A stretch of DNA of 48,438 nt from an uncultured Candidatus Saccharibacteria bacterium (GCA_938046735.1 CALIXF010000005.1:1-48438); one strand, 5' to 3'. Shown: positions 1-8,777, counted from the stretch's first letter. Translations and numbers: made by a program. The notes: a model not told the origin generated them from the letters alone.

Positions 1-1084
1 AGGAAAAGGCGGGTATTCAGCCGGATATAAGGATTTTACTGAAGGCGAAAAGACAATGGTTTTTGTCGGGGGTAAAGGACAGGCCGGCAACGACAGAACC
101 ACGGTCGGGTACAACGCAAAGGGTGGTTTTAACGGTGGAGGCAACGGATCAACGGGACTTTTAGTAAAGGGGACGACTCTAAACGATTGGGGAGCCGGTG
201 GAGGCGGTGGAGGTAGTGATATTCGGCCGGATGTCCAAGATTATGGACAGCATAAAAATATGAGATACTCTCCAGGTTTTAATCCTTCGGACGCCCTTCT
301 TAACGCTGGTCCGTGGGCTAATATTGAACATGGAACTTATCAGGCTGTAATTAAAACAACTAATCTACCAGATGTGGATTTTGAGGGTTTACTAGCTTAT
401 TATGACTATGGCTACCATTATTTATCCGATGTATATTATCAGAAATTTGGCGACTACATCTTAGTGTATTTTAATTACCCTGTTGGTTCACCACCAGCTA
501 CCCATCTTCCTGGGGTAAACCCAGGACCGGGGGTGGAAATTCGATTAAGAGTTAAAACAACAAATCAAGTAGCGGATATAACTAGTATAAAATTCTATCG
601 TTTAGAACAAAGAATAATGGTAGCTGGGGGTGGAGCAGGTGGTTCGCTCTGCTTTAGGGGTGGGCACGGCGGTGGCACTGTGGGTGGACAAAGTAAGTAT
701 CTTGGATCAACATCAGACCCGAATTATAGTAGTCTTTTCTCTGGGACTGGCGGTACACAAACAACTGGGGGAGGATCAGGATTCGGAGCGTCTGCCCCAA
801 TTCCAGCAAATGTTTATCCAAAAATAGCTAATGCGGTTTTAGGTCGACCGGGTGCCGGTGGTGGATGGGCAGGTGGATTTACCGGACAAGGAGCTTATGA
901 CGAACATCAGACCTGTGCTGGCGCGGGTGGTGGCTCAGGATATATTGGCGGAGTCCAGAATGGAACAACCTATGGATATGGCGAAACTGGTTTTTCAATC
1001 GCACCTTGGACAAGTCTCGAACCGGCGGATAAGAACGGTATCGTAAAGATGAGAGTGACTGACTATCCAGGCGGTGTCGAATAA
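1..1084 (+). CDS. Glycine-rich surface protein, 5'-truncated
   Basis: The frame is open from base 2, so the gene begins before the window; the first internal ATG is at 56. The visible 360 residues are dominated by Gly clusters (GGKGG, GAGGGGGGS, VAGGGAGG, GTGG, GAGGGWAGG, AGAGGGSGY) around a short non-Gly segment at roughly residues 85-200. This layout resembles the glycine-rich domain shared by ALK/LTK receptors and many bacterial surface proteins, in which glycine strands pack into a rigid bundle. It ends without an LPXTG motif or a C-terminal membrane helix. A hairpin terminator follows closely and the next gene has its own promoter, so this is the end of a transcription unit. An exported, cell-surface role is inferred from composition only; the signal peptide would lie outside the window. 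Confidence 0.6.
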   Translation, partial: GKGGYSAGYKDFTEGEKTMVFVGGKGQAGNDRTTVGYNAKGGFNGGGNGSTGLLVKGTTLNDWGAGGGGGGSDIRPDVQDYGQHKNMRYSPGFNPSDALLNAGPWANIEHGTYQAVIKTTNLPDVDFEGLLAYYDYGYHYLSDVYYQKFGDYILVYFNYPVGSPPATHLPGVNPGPGVEIRLRVKTTNQVADITSIKFYRLEQRIMVAGGGAGGSLCFRGGHGGGTVGGQSKYLGSTSDPNYSSLFSGTGGTQTTGGGSGFGASAPIPANVYPKIANAVLGRPGAGGGWAGGFTGQGAYDEHQTCAGAGGGSGYIGGVQNGTTYGYGETGFSIAPWTSLEPADKNGIVKMRVTDYPGGVE

Positions 1085-1099
1085 GAGTCATTACTTTAT

Positions 1100-1137
1100 A
1101 AAAATAAATATCTCATATATGAGATATTTATTTTTAT
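1100..1137. terminator. Hairpin terminator after glycine-rich gene
   Basis: A long perfect AT-rich inverted repeat centred on TCATATATGA, flanked by AAATAAA and TTTATTTTT, can stop transcription from either side. Confidence 0.7.
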
Positions 1138-1193
1138 ATGATAAGCTACTTATGAAGTAAAACTTAAGTGATATAGTATCGATTTATCCAAAA

Positions 1194-1202
1194 TGATATA
1201 AT
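1194..1202 (+). promoter_or_regulatory. Extended -10 promoter, leaderless
   Basis: TGATATAAT is followed by exactly 6 nt (ACTTAT) and then the ATG at 1209. This leaves no room for a ribosome binding site, so the mRNA should start at or next to the start codon. Confidence 0.7.
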
Positions 1203-1208
1203 ACTTAT

Positions 1209-1946
1209 ATGACTGAAATTATTTTAATATTAGTGGTAGTGATATTCCTACAGACTTCGTTTTTAGCGGTACGTTCTTTTAAGAAGAGTTTTAATTACTA
1301 CGGACAAACTCGTAAAATCTATATCGATTCTTCAACTTTGATGGACGGAAGGATTTTAAATGTAGCAAAAACTGGCTTTCTTGGCGGTGTACTGATTATT
1401 CCTCGTAGCGTACTACGCGAAATGCAACTTCTTGCGGACGGCAAAGATGCTGAAAAAAGAAACCGCGCGAGGGCCGGACTTGATATTGTTAGAGAGCTTG
1501 AAAGAGTTGTCCATGTTGACGTGATAATCCTGTCAGATCCACTAGATCGTACACCAGTAGATGATCGCTTAATCCAATTGGCAAAAGAAAATCATGGACT
1601 GATCATGACAAATGATTATAACCTAGGGAAAGTGGCGTCAACACTTGGTATTGATGTACTTAATATTAATGATCTAGCTATGGAACTTCGAGCAGATTAT
1701 CTTCCGGGAGAGAGACTTAAATTAAAAATCGTGGCGGCGGGGAGCAATCCAAAACAAGGTGTCGGATACCTGCCAGACGGAATGATGGTGGTAGTGGACG
1801 AAGCTTCCTCAAAGATTGGTAAGATTATCGAAATTGAATTTGTACGTTTTCTTCAAACCAGTTCAGGCCGAATGATGTTCGCAAAAATTGCCGAAACAGG
1901 TAAGCCAGGAATGGGTTTTATGAAGGGGCGTGGTCGTAAAAGGTAA
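1209..1946 (+). CDS. PIN-TRAM domain membrane protein (YacL-like)
   Basis: 245 residues. One hydrophobic segment (about residues 3-22) is followed by a PIN nuclease-like domain with the acidic positions IYIDSSTLMDGR (D40, D46) and DPLDRTPVDDR...MTNDYNLGKVA. A C-terminal basic TRAM-like domain ends in GRGRKR. The family is known from Bacillus YacL and relatives, which have several membrane helices before PIN; here only one remains. PIN domains are metal-dependent RNases and TRAM domains bind RNA, so a membrane-anchored RNA-processing role is inferred. The leaderless promoter directly upstream fixes the start. The gene converges with the phosphoketolase C-half and the two stop codons share one terminator hairpin. 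Confidence 0.85.
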   Translation: MTEIILILVVVIFLQTSFLAVRSFKKSFNYYGQTRKIYIDSSTLMDGRILNVAKTGFLGGVLIIPRSVLREMQLLADGKDAEKRNRARAGLDIVRELERVVHVDVIILSDPLDRTPVDDRLIQLAKENHGLIMTNDYNLGKVASTLGIDVLNINDLAMELRADYLPGERLKLKIVAAGSNPKQGVGYLPDGMMVVVDEASSKIGKIIEIEFVRFLQTSSGRMMFAKIAETGKPGMGFMKGRGRKR

Positions 1947-1978
1947 TTAGTTTTTTTGCGAATACTTAAAACTAATTA
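1944..1978. terminator. Shared bidirectional terminator
   Basis: TAATTAGTTTT and AAAACTAATTA form a hairpin whose two ends are the stop codons of the convergent PIN-TRAM and phosphoketolase genes. One structure serves both operons. Confidence 0.75.
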
Positions 1979-3169
1979 ATTATCAATGCCGAGTTCAGGA
2001 TGATCGATGCCATGTTCGAGAGCGTAAGAATTGTAAAGCTCTAGTTGTTTTTGATATTTTTCGATAAGATCTGAGCGACCAAGAAGAATCACGACATCTA
2101 ACGCGAGATGTAACCTTGACGCATGGTTCATGGTGAGCATGGCAAAAGGCGTAACGGTGCTTCCCTGTTCCTCGAAGCCGTGGCTCTTGACACGTTTTTT
2201 ATCAGTGTAATTACTGAGAATATCCGTAAAAGTATTTGGATAGCCATGGAAATTGGCCGTAATCGGAGCGGACTGCCCGAAGAGATGATCAAAATCTGTC
2301 TGAGAAAGAGGGCGAGTAGTTGTACCGATTGCACCATGTGTAAGCGAAGATACGTTAATGAGCCCAAAATGCATTTCTGGTAGATCCTGGCGCAGGATTT
2401 TGATAGCCTCTACGGCTTCACGGGTAGCAATATCACCGGCGGTAACAAAGAGATGATCAAAATCACCTGCAGTATTTTTATTAGAGATAAATTCAAATAG
2501 ACTACAACCAGCTAGAAAATTTTGTTTTGCCTCAGCTTCGGTTTGCCAAATTGGTTCTTCAGTTTTATTAAAAGTAACGAGATTGACCTGGTTCTTGGAT
2601 TGTATAAGAAAATCAAAACAAGGATCTACGGCCGTAGCGTCAACTGGAAAGAAACAGTTTACGTGATTACCCGGACGATCTAGCAATGAGGAAATCAAAA
2701 TTGGAGACTGGTGAGAAAAACCATTGTGGTCCTGGCGCCAACAAGTGCTAGTACTTAAAAGGTTGACTGAGGGATACTTTGGGCGCCACTGAACTTCTTC
2801 AGATTGTTCCAAAAATTTGAGATGTTGGATAATCTGAGAAAGAATGATGGTAAAGAATGCCTCGTAACTAGTCATCATGGCTGGCTCGTTGGAGAGCAAA
2901 TGGCCGATCATGACGGAAAAGAGGACATTTTCAGAAAGTAACTCAACGATACGTCCGTCGGGAGACTCAGGGAGATCCCACTTTTTTTGCGGAAGGGAGA
3001 CGCCCCAAGCACGACTAGTGGCTTGATAAATCTCATCTAATTTATTACTGGTGGTCTCATCAGGACTGAACAGATAGAAAGTCTGATCTCGCTCGGCCTG
3101 TTGTTTAAGTTTCGATCCAAGTACTTTGGCGATAGATTTCTTGGCGGAGCCGGGATTAAAATTATTCAT
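1976..3169 (-). CDS. Phosphoketolase, C-terminal half
   Basis: 397 residues, corresponding to the middle (pyrimidine-binding) and C-terminal domains of xylulose-5-phosphate/fructose-6-phosphate phosphoketolase. Family-like stretches include WRQDHNGFSHQSP, FFPVDATA, LMTMNHASRLHLALDVV and a C-terminal DHPELG. The frame is open to 3205, but the ATG at 3169 is preferred: it has AGAAAGG a few bases upstream and overlaps the stop codon of the N-half by 8 nt, an arrangement that suits translational coupling. The N-half carries the diphosphate-binding domain, so the two should form the active enzyme together. Phosphoketolase cleaves xylulose 5-phosphate to acetyl phosphate and glyceraldehyde 3-phosphate. 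It is normally a single chain of about 800 residues. Confidence 0.85.
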   Translation of the reverse strand: MNNFNPGSAKKSIAKVLGSKLKQQAERDQTFYLFSPDETTSNKLDEIYQATSRAWGVSLPQKKWDLPESPDGRIVELLSENVLFSVMIGHLLSNEPAMMTSYEAFFTIILSQIIQHLKFLEQSEEVQWRPKYPSVNLLSTSTCWRQDHNGFSHQSPILISSLLDRPGNHVNCFFPVDATAVDPCFDFLIQSKNQVNLVTFNKTEEPIWQTEAEAKQNFLAGCSLFEFISNKNTAGDFDHLFVTAGDIATREAVEAIKILRQDLPEMHFGLINVSSLTHGAIGTTTRPLSQTDFDHLFGQSAPITANFHGYPNTFTDILSNYTDKKRVKSHGFEEQGSTVTPFAMLTMNHASRLHLALDVVILLGRSDLIEKYQKQLELYNSYALEHGIDHPELGIDN

Positions 3170-4331
3170 GAATAAAACCTTTCTCACGGTTAAATAGTTC
3201 TTCAAAATGATATGAGCGTAGCCAAGATTCTAGGGCGCGGAGTTCGGTTTCATCAGATTTAGCTTTTGGCAAAGGAACCTGATGAGCCTTAAAATTACCC
3301 CGAACTTTTAAATCTTCAGCAATGAGTGGGCCGGTGAGACCTTTTTCTGTTTCGAGGATAATGAAGACTGGTTTTTGACTCTGCTTAGCTTGTAAGAGTG
3401 CCGCGTCAAGATCAGTGATGAGATTTTGAATAATCAAATCTGTGTCCTGATACGTCAACTCAAAAGCTGTGCGTGCAGTGTCTTGATCTTGATCGTCATA
3501 TTCTTCACGGATAAAATCAGTGATCTTATGTTCAACAGCCTCAAAAGAAGAAGAATCGGAATCTTCTTCGTCATCATCAAAGGAATCAACAATATCAAGT
3601 TCTTCAGTATCGACTGGACTGAGGCGTTCTTCGATACGGATAGGTTGAAAACCAAAACCACGAATTAATTCGTTTAACTGATGTGCGGATCGACGGCTGG
3701 CAACGGTTGGACCAGAGATTTTGTAACCATTGAGATGTAAGATAGGGATAATTTTACCATTGTTTGGGGAAGACAGAAGATCGTTGAGGTTTAAACTGGC
3801 CAGAGTAGTGGCGGTTTCAAATTCACCATCACCGAGTAGAACAATAGCCGTGCGCTCGGGGTGTCCTAGACAATAACCATAAGCAGTAGCAAGAGAATAA
3901 CCAAGTTCACCACCCTCACAAATCACGCCAGGGGCAGAGGGACTAGCATGAGACGGAAAGCCACCGATGCGAGAAAATAGCTCGGAAATTTTGGCAAGAC
4001 CAGCATAATCACGAGACAGGGTCGAATCGACTGCTGCAAGATCACCGTCATAAAAAAGGTTGGCTTGTAAAGCTGGGAAACCGTGTCCTGGACCGAGGAC
4101 AAAAACGGTATTCTCCTTTTGATCAGCAAAAATATTGCGCATACAAGAATAGACAAGATTAATACCTGGGCAGGTACCCCAATGTCCGAGGAGACGTGGC
4201 TTAATATCATCAAAACTTAATGGTCGCTCAAGAAGAAAGTTATCTTTGAGGAAAATTTGAGTAACAGTGAGGTAATTACAGGCACGGATGCGTTCGGCAG
4301 TGCGCTGTAATTTATTTTGTGGATAATTCAT
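3162..4331 (-). CDS. Phosphoketolase, N-terminal half
   Basis: 389 residues matching the N-terminal thiamine-diphosphate-binding domain of phosphoketolase. Visible are GHWGTCPGINLVYS, GPGHGFPALQANLF, GGFPSHASPSAPGVICEGGELGYSLATAYG, the GDGE cofactor/metal motif (LLGDGEFETATTLASL) and ILHLNGYKISGPTVASR. An unusually acidic insert (VDSFDDDEEDSDSSS and EEYDDQDQD) lies at about 3478-3620. The frame extends to 4373, but TGTTATAAT with a 6-nt gap to the ATG at 4331 shows the real start. The stop TAA overlaps the C-half start by 8 nt. The gene lies directly downstream of hrcA-grpE yet has its own promoter inside the intergenic space. Confidence 0.88.
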   Translation of the reverse strand: MNYPQNKLQRTAERIRACNYLTVTQIFLKDNFLLERPLSFDDIKPRLLGHWGTCPGINLVYSCMRNIFADQKENTVFVLGPGHGFPALQANLFYDGDLAAVDSTLSRDYAGLAKISELFSRIGGFPSHASPSAPGVICEGGELGYSLATAYGYCLGHPERTAIVLLGDGEFETATTLASLNLNDLLSSPNNGKIIPILHLNGYKISGPTVASRRSAHQLNELIRGFGFQPIRIEERLSPVDTEELDIVDSFDDDEEDSDSSSFEAVEHKITDFIREEYDDQDQDTARTAFELTYQDTDLIIQNLITDLDAALLQAKQSQKPVFIILETEKGLTGPLIAEDLKVRGNFKAHQVPLPKAKSDETELRALESWLRSYHFEELFNREKGFIHE

Positions 4332-4337
4332 ATGCTT

Positions 4338-4346
4338 ATTATAACA
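4338..4346 (-). promoter_or_regulatory. Leaderless promoter of phosphoketolase
   Basis: TGTTATAAT followed by AAGCAT (6 nt) and ATG. It gives the phosphoketolase pair an expression start independent of hrcA-grpE. Confidence 0.7.
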
Positions 4347-4378
4347 TGGAGAAGGGAGCGATGCGAGATACAAGATAA

Positions 4379-4909
4379 TTATTGGTGTTTGACGCGAACC
4401 ATGGCAGCACGCAAAACTTGACCCTCATAGAGATAGCCTGGGATCAATTCCTCAGCAATGACTTCTTTTTCGCCTTCACCGTCATCCATCGAGATGGCGT
4501 TATGGTATTCAGGATTAAAAGCAGTGCCGACGCTAGAATCGATACGAGAGAGGTTGAGAGATTTTAGAGTCTTGTCGAGGGTTTTTTGAACTGGAGAAAG
4601 TAAATCGGGATGAGCCTTGAGGGCACGAGACATATCGTCAATGAGAGGCAAAAATTTACTAACAGTGGCGTGCCTGGCCATATTTCTAGCTTGTTCCCTT
4701 TGGAGGTCAACTTGTTTTCTAAAGTTCTCAAAATCTGCACGAGTACGCTGAAGATCACCGATGAGCTCAGCATTTTGTAAGGCAAGTTTTTCAATCTCTT
4801 GTGGCTGGTTCTCCGTGGTGAAGGTTTGAGCGGCAGACTGGGAATGAGGATGATCTTTTAGGGAGTGGTCCTCTGAATGATTTTGAGGTATGGTTTGATG
4901 CTTATTCAT
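4379..4909 (-). CDS. grpE: Nucleotide exchange factor GrpE
   Basis: 176 residues. A polar disordered N-terminus (to about residue 35) leads into the long dimerising helix (ENQPQEIEKLALQNAELIGDLQRTRADFENFRKQ), then the compact beta domain with GTAFNPEYHNAIS and EELIPGYLYEGQVLRAAMVRV, the standard GrpE C-terminus. GrpE releases ADP from DnaK. It follows hrcA by 13 nt with AAAGGA before the ATG, the usual heat-shock pairing. However dnaK and dnaJ do not follow; phosphoketolase does. Confidence 0.93.
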   Translation of the reverse strand: MNKHQTIPQNHSEDHSLKDHPHSQSAAQTFTTENQPQEIEKLALQNAELIGDLQRTRADFENFRKQVDLQREQARNMARHATVSKFLPLIDDMSRALKAHPDLLSPVQKTLDKTLKSLNLSRIDSSVGTAFNPEYHNAISMDDGEGEKEVIAEELIPGYLYEGQVLRAAMVRVKHQ

Positions 4910-4922
4910 TTTTTCCTTTCTT

Positions 4923-5816
4923 TTAATACATATTCTCTAAATATTGGCCGGCGTGGCGGACAAGACTCATAACTTGGGCGTAGTTTTGACGAGTAGGACC
5001 GAGGATGCCGATATAACTAGAATCGGAGTAGGGAGAGCGGAATTTACTAATAATAAGCGAAACATCAGAATTTTTACCAATCGGATTCTCTTCGCCGATA
5101 AAAATGTTGAGAGGCTGACCAGGCTTTGCTTCTTTAAGCCATGGCTCAAGATTATCTAACAATTGCGAAACATTCTGGATACGCTGATAATCCGTGAATT
5201 CAGGTTGAGAAAAGAGTTTGGAGATACCAGAGAGATAAAGCTGGTTGCCGATCGTGGCGAGGCCAAGATTACCAGTCAATTCGACTAGCATATCAACAGC
5301 AGTGCGGATGGCATATTCGATTTGATTCTGGGCATTGATGCGAACCTCAAGAGCGTGGAGATTACGATTTTTATTTTGAGGACCAGAGGAAAGAGCGCGG
5401 CTAGGGACGAGACGATGATATGGCGGATCAAGAAAGAGACTGTCAGAACTGTCAAAATAGTCATCGATGGAATCAGTAAAATCATCAGGGTCTAGCGACA
5501 TGAAAGAGCTAGCGACAGGAGAAGGTCTGGAGAGATCAGTAGCGGTAGTGCTATTTTCACGTTCGACTAGAGCGTTAACATAAAAACGATAGCCGGCATC
5601 GGTGGGAATACGACCAGCAGAAGTATGCGGAGAGGCGATCAAGCCGAGTTCCTCAAGCCTGGCCATTTCAGCACGGATAGTGGCACTAGAAACATCAAAA
5701 AGCTTGGCGAGAGTGACACTGCCGACGGGAGCGGCCATTTCGGCATATTCTTCGATAATAGCAAAAAGAATAGCCTTTTGACGTTCGGTAAGGTGAATCT
5801 GTGACTGATCTTCCAT
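4923..5816 (-). CDS. hrcA: Heat-inducible transcription repressor HrcA
   Basis: 297 residues, somewhat shorter than the usual 340. The N-terminal winged helix (LTERQKAILFAIIEEYAEMAAPVGSVTLAK...SSATIRAEMARLEELGLIASPHTSAGRIPTDAGYRFYV) is highly characteristic, and a GAF-like domain and dimerisation region follow. HrcA binds CIRCE operators and needs GroEL for activity in known systems. Its own promoter overlaps a CIRCE at 5842-5868, so it is autoregulated, and a second CIRCE precedes clpC. The TATAAT box lies 14 nt before the ATG, giving a very short leader without a clear ribosome site. Confidence 0.95.
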   Translation of the reverse strand: MEDQSQIHLTERQKAILFAIIEEYAEMAAPVGSVTLAKLFDVSSATIRAEMARLEELGLIASPHTSAGRIPTDAGYRFYVNALVERENSTTATDLSRPSPVASSFMSLDPDDFTDSIDDYFDSSDSLFLDPPYHRLVPSRALSSGPQNKNRNLHALEVRINAQNQIEYAIRTAVDMLVELTGNLGLATIGNQLYLSGISKLFSQPEFTDYQRIQNVSQLLDNLEPWLKEAKPGQPLNIFIGEENPIGKNSDVSLIISKFRSPYSDSSYIGILGPTRQNYAQVMSLVRHAGQYLENMY

Positions 5817-5841
5817 AATTTCTGAGATTTATTATAACGCT

Positions 5842-5868
5842 TTGGCACTCAAAATACAAGAGTGCCAA
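5842..5868. promoter_or_regulatory. CIRCE operator of hrcA-grpE
   Basis: TTGGCACTC-N9-GAGTGCCAA, a perfect 9-bp inverted repeat with the canonical 9-bp spacer; the HrcA consensus is TTAGCACTC-N9-GAGTGCTAA. On the minus strand the spacer begins with TTGTAT, which sits 17 bp from the -10 box TATAAT at 5831-5836. The -35 element therefore lies inside the operator and HrcA binding should exclude RNA polymerase. Confidence 0.92.
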
Positions 5869-5934
5869 AAAATGTAATCATGGGGTGATATACGTCTTAA
5901 AAGAGTATAGATAACTGTTTCGTGAACTTAGAGC

Positions 5935-7998
5935 TTAAGGTTTTTGAGTGAAATAACCAGGATTGCCTGGGGCGTCAATATGAGCGTATTGACTACTATT
6001 ATTTGGATAAACATAATGCGTACCATTACCACCAACAAGATTGGTATTAGTCATAAACATTTCAGTGGGTGATGGAGAGAGGTGAGATACAGTGAATTTA
6101 TCAGAGACATAAATAGTTTTCACTTTAGTGTAATTAAACATACCGGTAGCAGAAACTAAACTTCTTGTGTCAAAATTTGAAATATCGAGGATGGAATTTT
6201 CAGGAGACATAAATGTCCAGTAGAACATTCTATTCATATTTGTCACTTTTCTAGTATCAAAAGATTGAATTTTGAGATCCGTGAGATTTGCCATACCTTC
6301 AAACATACCCTGCATATTAGTAACGTTACTAGTATTAAAATTTGAAAGATCAAGAGTTGAGATTGGAGGATTTGTAATATTCATACTAAACATATATTGC
6401 ATGCTAGTGACACTACTAGTGTCAAAACTGGAGAGATTAATGCTGTTTAGTGATTCCATATTTTGAAACATACTCTCCATGGTAGTAACTTTGCTAGTGT
6501 CAAAACTTGAAAGGTCAAGATTCGCAAGCTTCTTTGTACCAGCAAACATATAAGTCATATCAGTGACATTTTTTGTGGTGAAACCATTCAGGTTAAGACT
6601 TGTAAGTTTAGGTAGATTACTGAATAAACTATACATGGATGTAATAGAATCAAGCTCCCAGCCAGCAAGATTAAGAGATTGAAGATCATTACTTCCTGAG
6701 AATATATGTTGAATATTACTAACTTTTTTAACATTGAGACCTGAGAGATCAAGTGAAGTGGCTTTTCTTAAGTCACTAAACATGAAGCTCATATCTGTAA
6801 CATTACTAGTATCGAAGTGTCTGATATCGATGGATGGAAAATAAGAACTCCTAAACATACCCTGCATATTAGTGACTTTACTAGTATTAAAGCTTGACAA
6901 ATCTATAGGATCAACGGACCAACTTGGATTATAGGCATAGCTACCGAACATATAACTCATATCTGTAACATTACTAGTATCGAAGCCAGCAAGATTAATT
7001 TTTTTGATAATCCATTTACTACTATGGAACATATAACTCATATTTTTGACGCGACTGGTATTAATACCGGCTGTATCAATAAGATTCATATCGGAGTAAT
7101 TGTCGCCAATATCATTGAACATATGGCTTGAGTCTTCATTAGCATAGGCAGTATCCGCGTCACTATACCAGAGAATAGATTGACTAGCAGTATCATACCA
7201 AACATAGGCAGGGACGTCAGAGTCTGCGGTAGAGACAACCTTAGTATCGGCGCCAGCAGGGGGAGCAGAAGTAGAATGCTTAAAGGATTTAACAACGCCT
7301 ATAGAACCAAGGCTAATAAGAGTGTTTTTAAAATCCTGACCTCGTATAAAGGTTGTTGAGGTAGGAACATGGTTTGTAATCGAGGAGAATAAGATTTGTT
7401 TTGTATATGACCCAGACAAGAGGTCTGGTCCAGATTTTACGCCAAATTCAACGTTATAATTGACGGTGGCGGGATTATTTTCGGTATATAAAATATCCGC
7501 GCTACTGAGTTTGGCTATGGGATTGAAGTTGCCGGAAGGGGTGGTTTTTGAAGCGCGATATCCCCACTTTTTGGGAGCAAAACTTGTTTCGCTGATACTG
7601 GAGTCAATACTAGTGATTTTTTGAGCAACCGAAGAGTCGGTCGGATTTAGACTAGTATCTTCGTCGACACTAGAAATATAAGTGGTAGCTCCTGTTATAT
7701 TGTTTGTGCTGACATTGAGGGCGATTGTGGACGACTTAAATGTCGAAGACTGAATTTCCGTGCCGTTAAAATTAAAGTTGACAACGGGAGTGGAAACTGA
7801 AGTGGATAAAGAGGCGGGATTGCCAGGCGTACCAGGAGCACCTGGGGCCGCAAAAGTCGAGATCTGGGATTGATAGATAGCGAATAGACTAAGAAAGACA
7901 AACACGAGACTGAACGCAAAAAAAGGAATAAAATGAAAGATCTTACTAGAACGAAGACGAAGAAAGGTGTTTGCATGACTGTTACGCATGAGATTCAT
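5935..7998 (-). CDS. BspA-like leucine-rich surface protein (DUF285 repeats)
   Basis: 687 residues. A basic start and hydrophobic stretch (IPFFAFSLVFVFLSLFAIY, about 25-43) form a signal peptide or anchor. A Gly/Pro/Ser-rich linker and a unique domain with Ig-like character follow to about residue 275. Then come at least eleven copies of a roughly 24-residue unit of the form LDLSSFDTSNVTDMxYMF, the BspA/DUF285 bacterial-surface repeat. No LPXTG or C-terminal helix is visible. Family members in mouth and gut bacteria bind host matrix or other bacteria; here an adhesin role toward a host bacterium is inferred. GGGG lies just before the ATG at 7998; a second in-frame ATG lies three codons in. 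Repeats make it prone to length variation. Confidence 0.88.
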   Translation of the reverse strand: MNLMRNSHANTFLRLRSSKIFHFIPFFAFSLVFVFLSLFAIYQSQISTFAAPGAPGTPGNPASLSTSVSTPVVNFNFNGTEIQSSTFKSSTIALNVSTNNITGATTYISSVDEDTSLNPTDSSVAQKITSIDSSISETSFAPKKWGYRASKTTPSGNFNPIAKLSSADILYTENNPATVNYNVEFGVKSGPDLLSGSYTKQILFSSITNHVPTSTTFIRGQDFKNTLISLGSIGVVKSFKHSTSAPPAGADTKVVSTADSDVPAYVWYDTASQSILWYSDADTAYANEDSSHMFNDIGDNYSDMNLIDTAGINTSRVKNMSYMFHSSKWIIKKINLAGFDTSNVTDMSYMFGSYAYNPSWSVDPIDLSSFNTSKVTNMQGMFRSSYFPSIDIRHFDTSNVTDMSFMFSDLRKATSLDLSGLNVKKVSNIQHIFSGSNDLQSLNLAGWELDSITSMYSLFSNLPKLTSLNLNGFTTKNVTDMTYMFAGTKKLANLDLSSFDTSKVTTMESMFQNMESLNSINLSSFDTSSVTSMQYMFSMNITNPPISTLDLSNFNTSNVTNMQGMFEGMANLTDLKIQSFDTRKVTNMNRMFYWTFMSPENSILDISNFDTRSLVSATGMFNYTKVKTIYVSDKFTVSHLSPSPTEMFMTNTNLVGGNGTHYVYPNNSSQYAHIDAPGNPGYFTQKP

Positions 7999-8136
7999 AT
8001 TCCCCTTTTAAATAACCTTAGGTTTTGTTTGTATTATGAATTATAACATAAGCAAAATAGCATAAGCAAGATATTCTGTGTTTTTATCCAGAATGATTAC
8101 TTGAAAACTGGAGACATTATTGAAAAATCCTATACA

Positions 8137-8145
8137 TGGTATAAT
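8137..8145 (+). promoter_or_regulatory. Extended -10 promoter, leaderless
   Basis: TGGTATAAT with 5 nt to the ATG at 8151; no ribosome binding site fits between. Confidence 0.7.
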
Positions 8146-8150
8146 TAATC

Positions 8151-8777
8151 ATGGATAGACAGAACTTGAATGAAAAAATAGAAATGATAAAAAACTGGCT
8201 GGGTACGGGAAGCCTTAATATTTTTGGTTTGCCGATGAGTGGCAAGGATACGGTGGGAATGAGACTTGCAGAAGATTTACAGGCAAAATTCTTATCTTCC
8301 GGGATTATAATCCGTGCCTATGAGGCGGAACAGAATGAAGATATGACTGGAAGTGGAAAACTAATTCCAACAAATACCTTTTATGATATAATCTTGCCTT
8401 ATTTTTCACGCAAAGAACTTCAGAATGATTCCCTGATTTTGTCCAGTGTGGGACGCTGGTCTGGTGAAGAAGATAAGATTATGGAAGCCGCAAGAGCGAG
8501 TGGACATGAAATTAGGGCAGTGATTATGCTGGATCTGACAGAGGAAGAAGTAAAGAAGCGTTTTAGAGTAGCAAAGGAGCTAAACGACCGTGGCGGACGA
8601 GCTGACGATGCAAATATGGAGGTTTTTGAAACCAGACTTGCCGAATTCCGTGAAAAAACAATGCCAGTACTTAATCACTACGATGAGTTAAAGATGCTGA
8701 TTAAAGTACCGGCAAATCAGAGCCGTGACGAGGTTTATGATGCCGTAATTGAGAAGTTGATTGAATTTATCGGATAA
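8151..8777 (+). CDS. Adenylate kinase-like nucleoside monophosphate kinase
   Basis: 208 residues. The P-loop NIFGLPMSGKDTVGMRLAEDL (about residues 24-44) has Ser-Gly-Lys-Asp in place of the usual Gly-Ser-Gly-Lys-Gly. The later segment RGGRADDANMEVFETRLAEFREKTMPVLNHY matches the adenylate kinase RxDD lid-arginine and C-terminal helix pattern. The reaction would be phosphate transfer between ATP and AMP or a related NMP. It is divergent from standard Adk, so a second adk elsewhere is possible and the substrate is uncertain. It is divergently transcribed from the BspA-like gene and has its own leaderless promoter. Confidence 0.75.
   Translation: MDRQNLNEKIEMIKNWLGTGSLNIFGLPMSGKDTVGMRLAEDLQAKFLSSGIIIRAYEAEQNEDMTGSGKLIPTNTFYDIILPYFSRKELQNDSLILSSVGRWSGEEDKIMEAARASGHEIRAVIMLDLTEEEVKKRFRVAKELNDRGGRADDANMEVFETRLAEFREKTMPVLNHYDELKMLIKVPANQSRDEVYDAVIEKLIEFIG

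Noticed and set aside
4332..4373. Longer N-terminus of the phosphoketolase N-half starting at 4373
   Set aside because: The codons lie upstream of, and across, the TATAAT promoter and have no resemblance to phosphoketolase.
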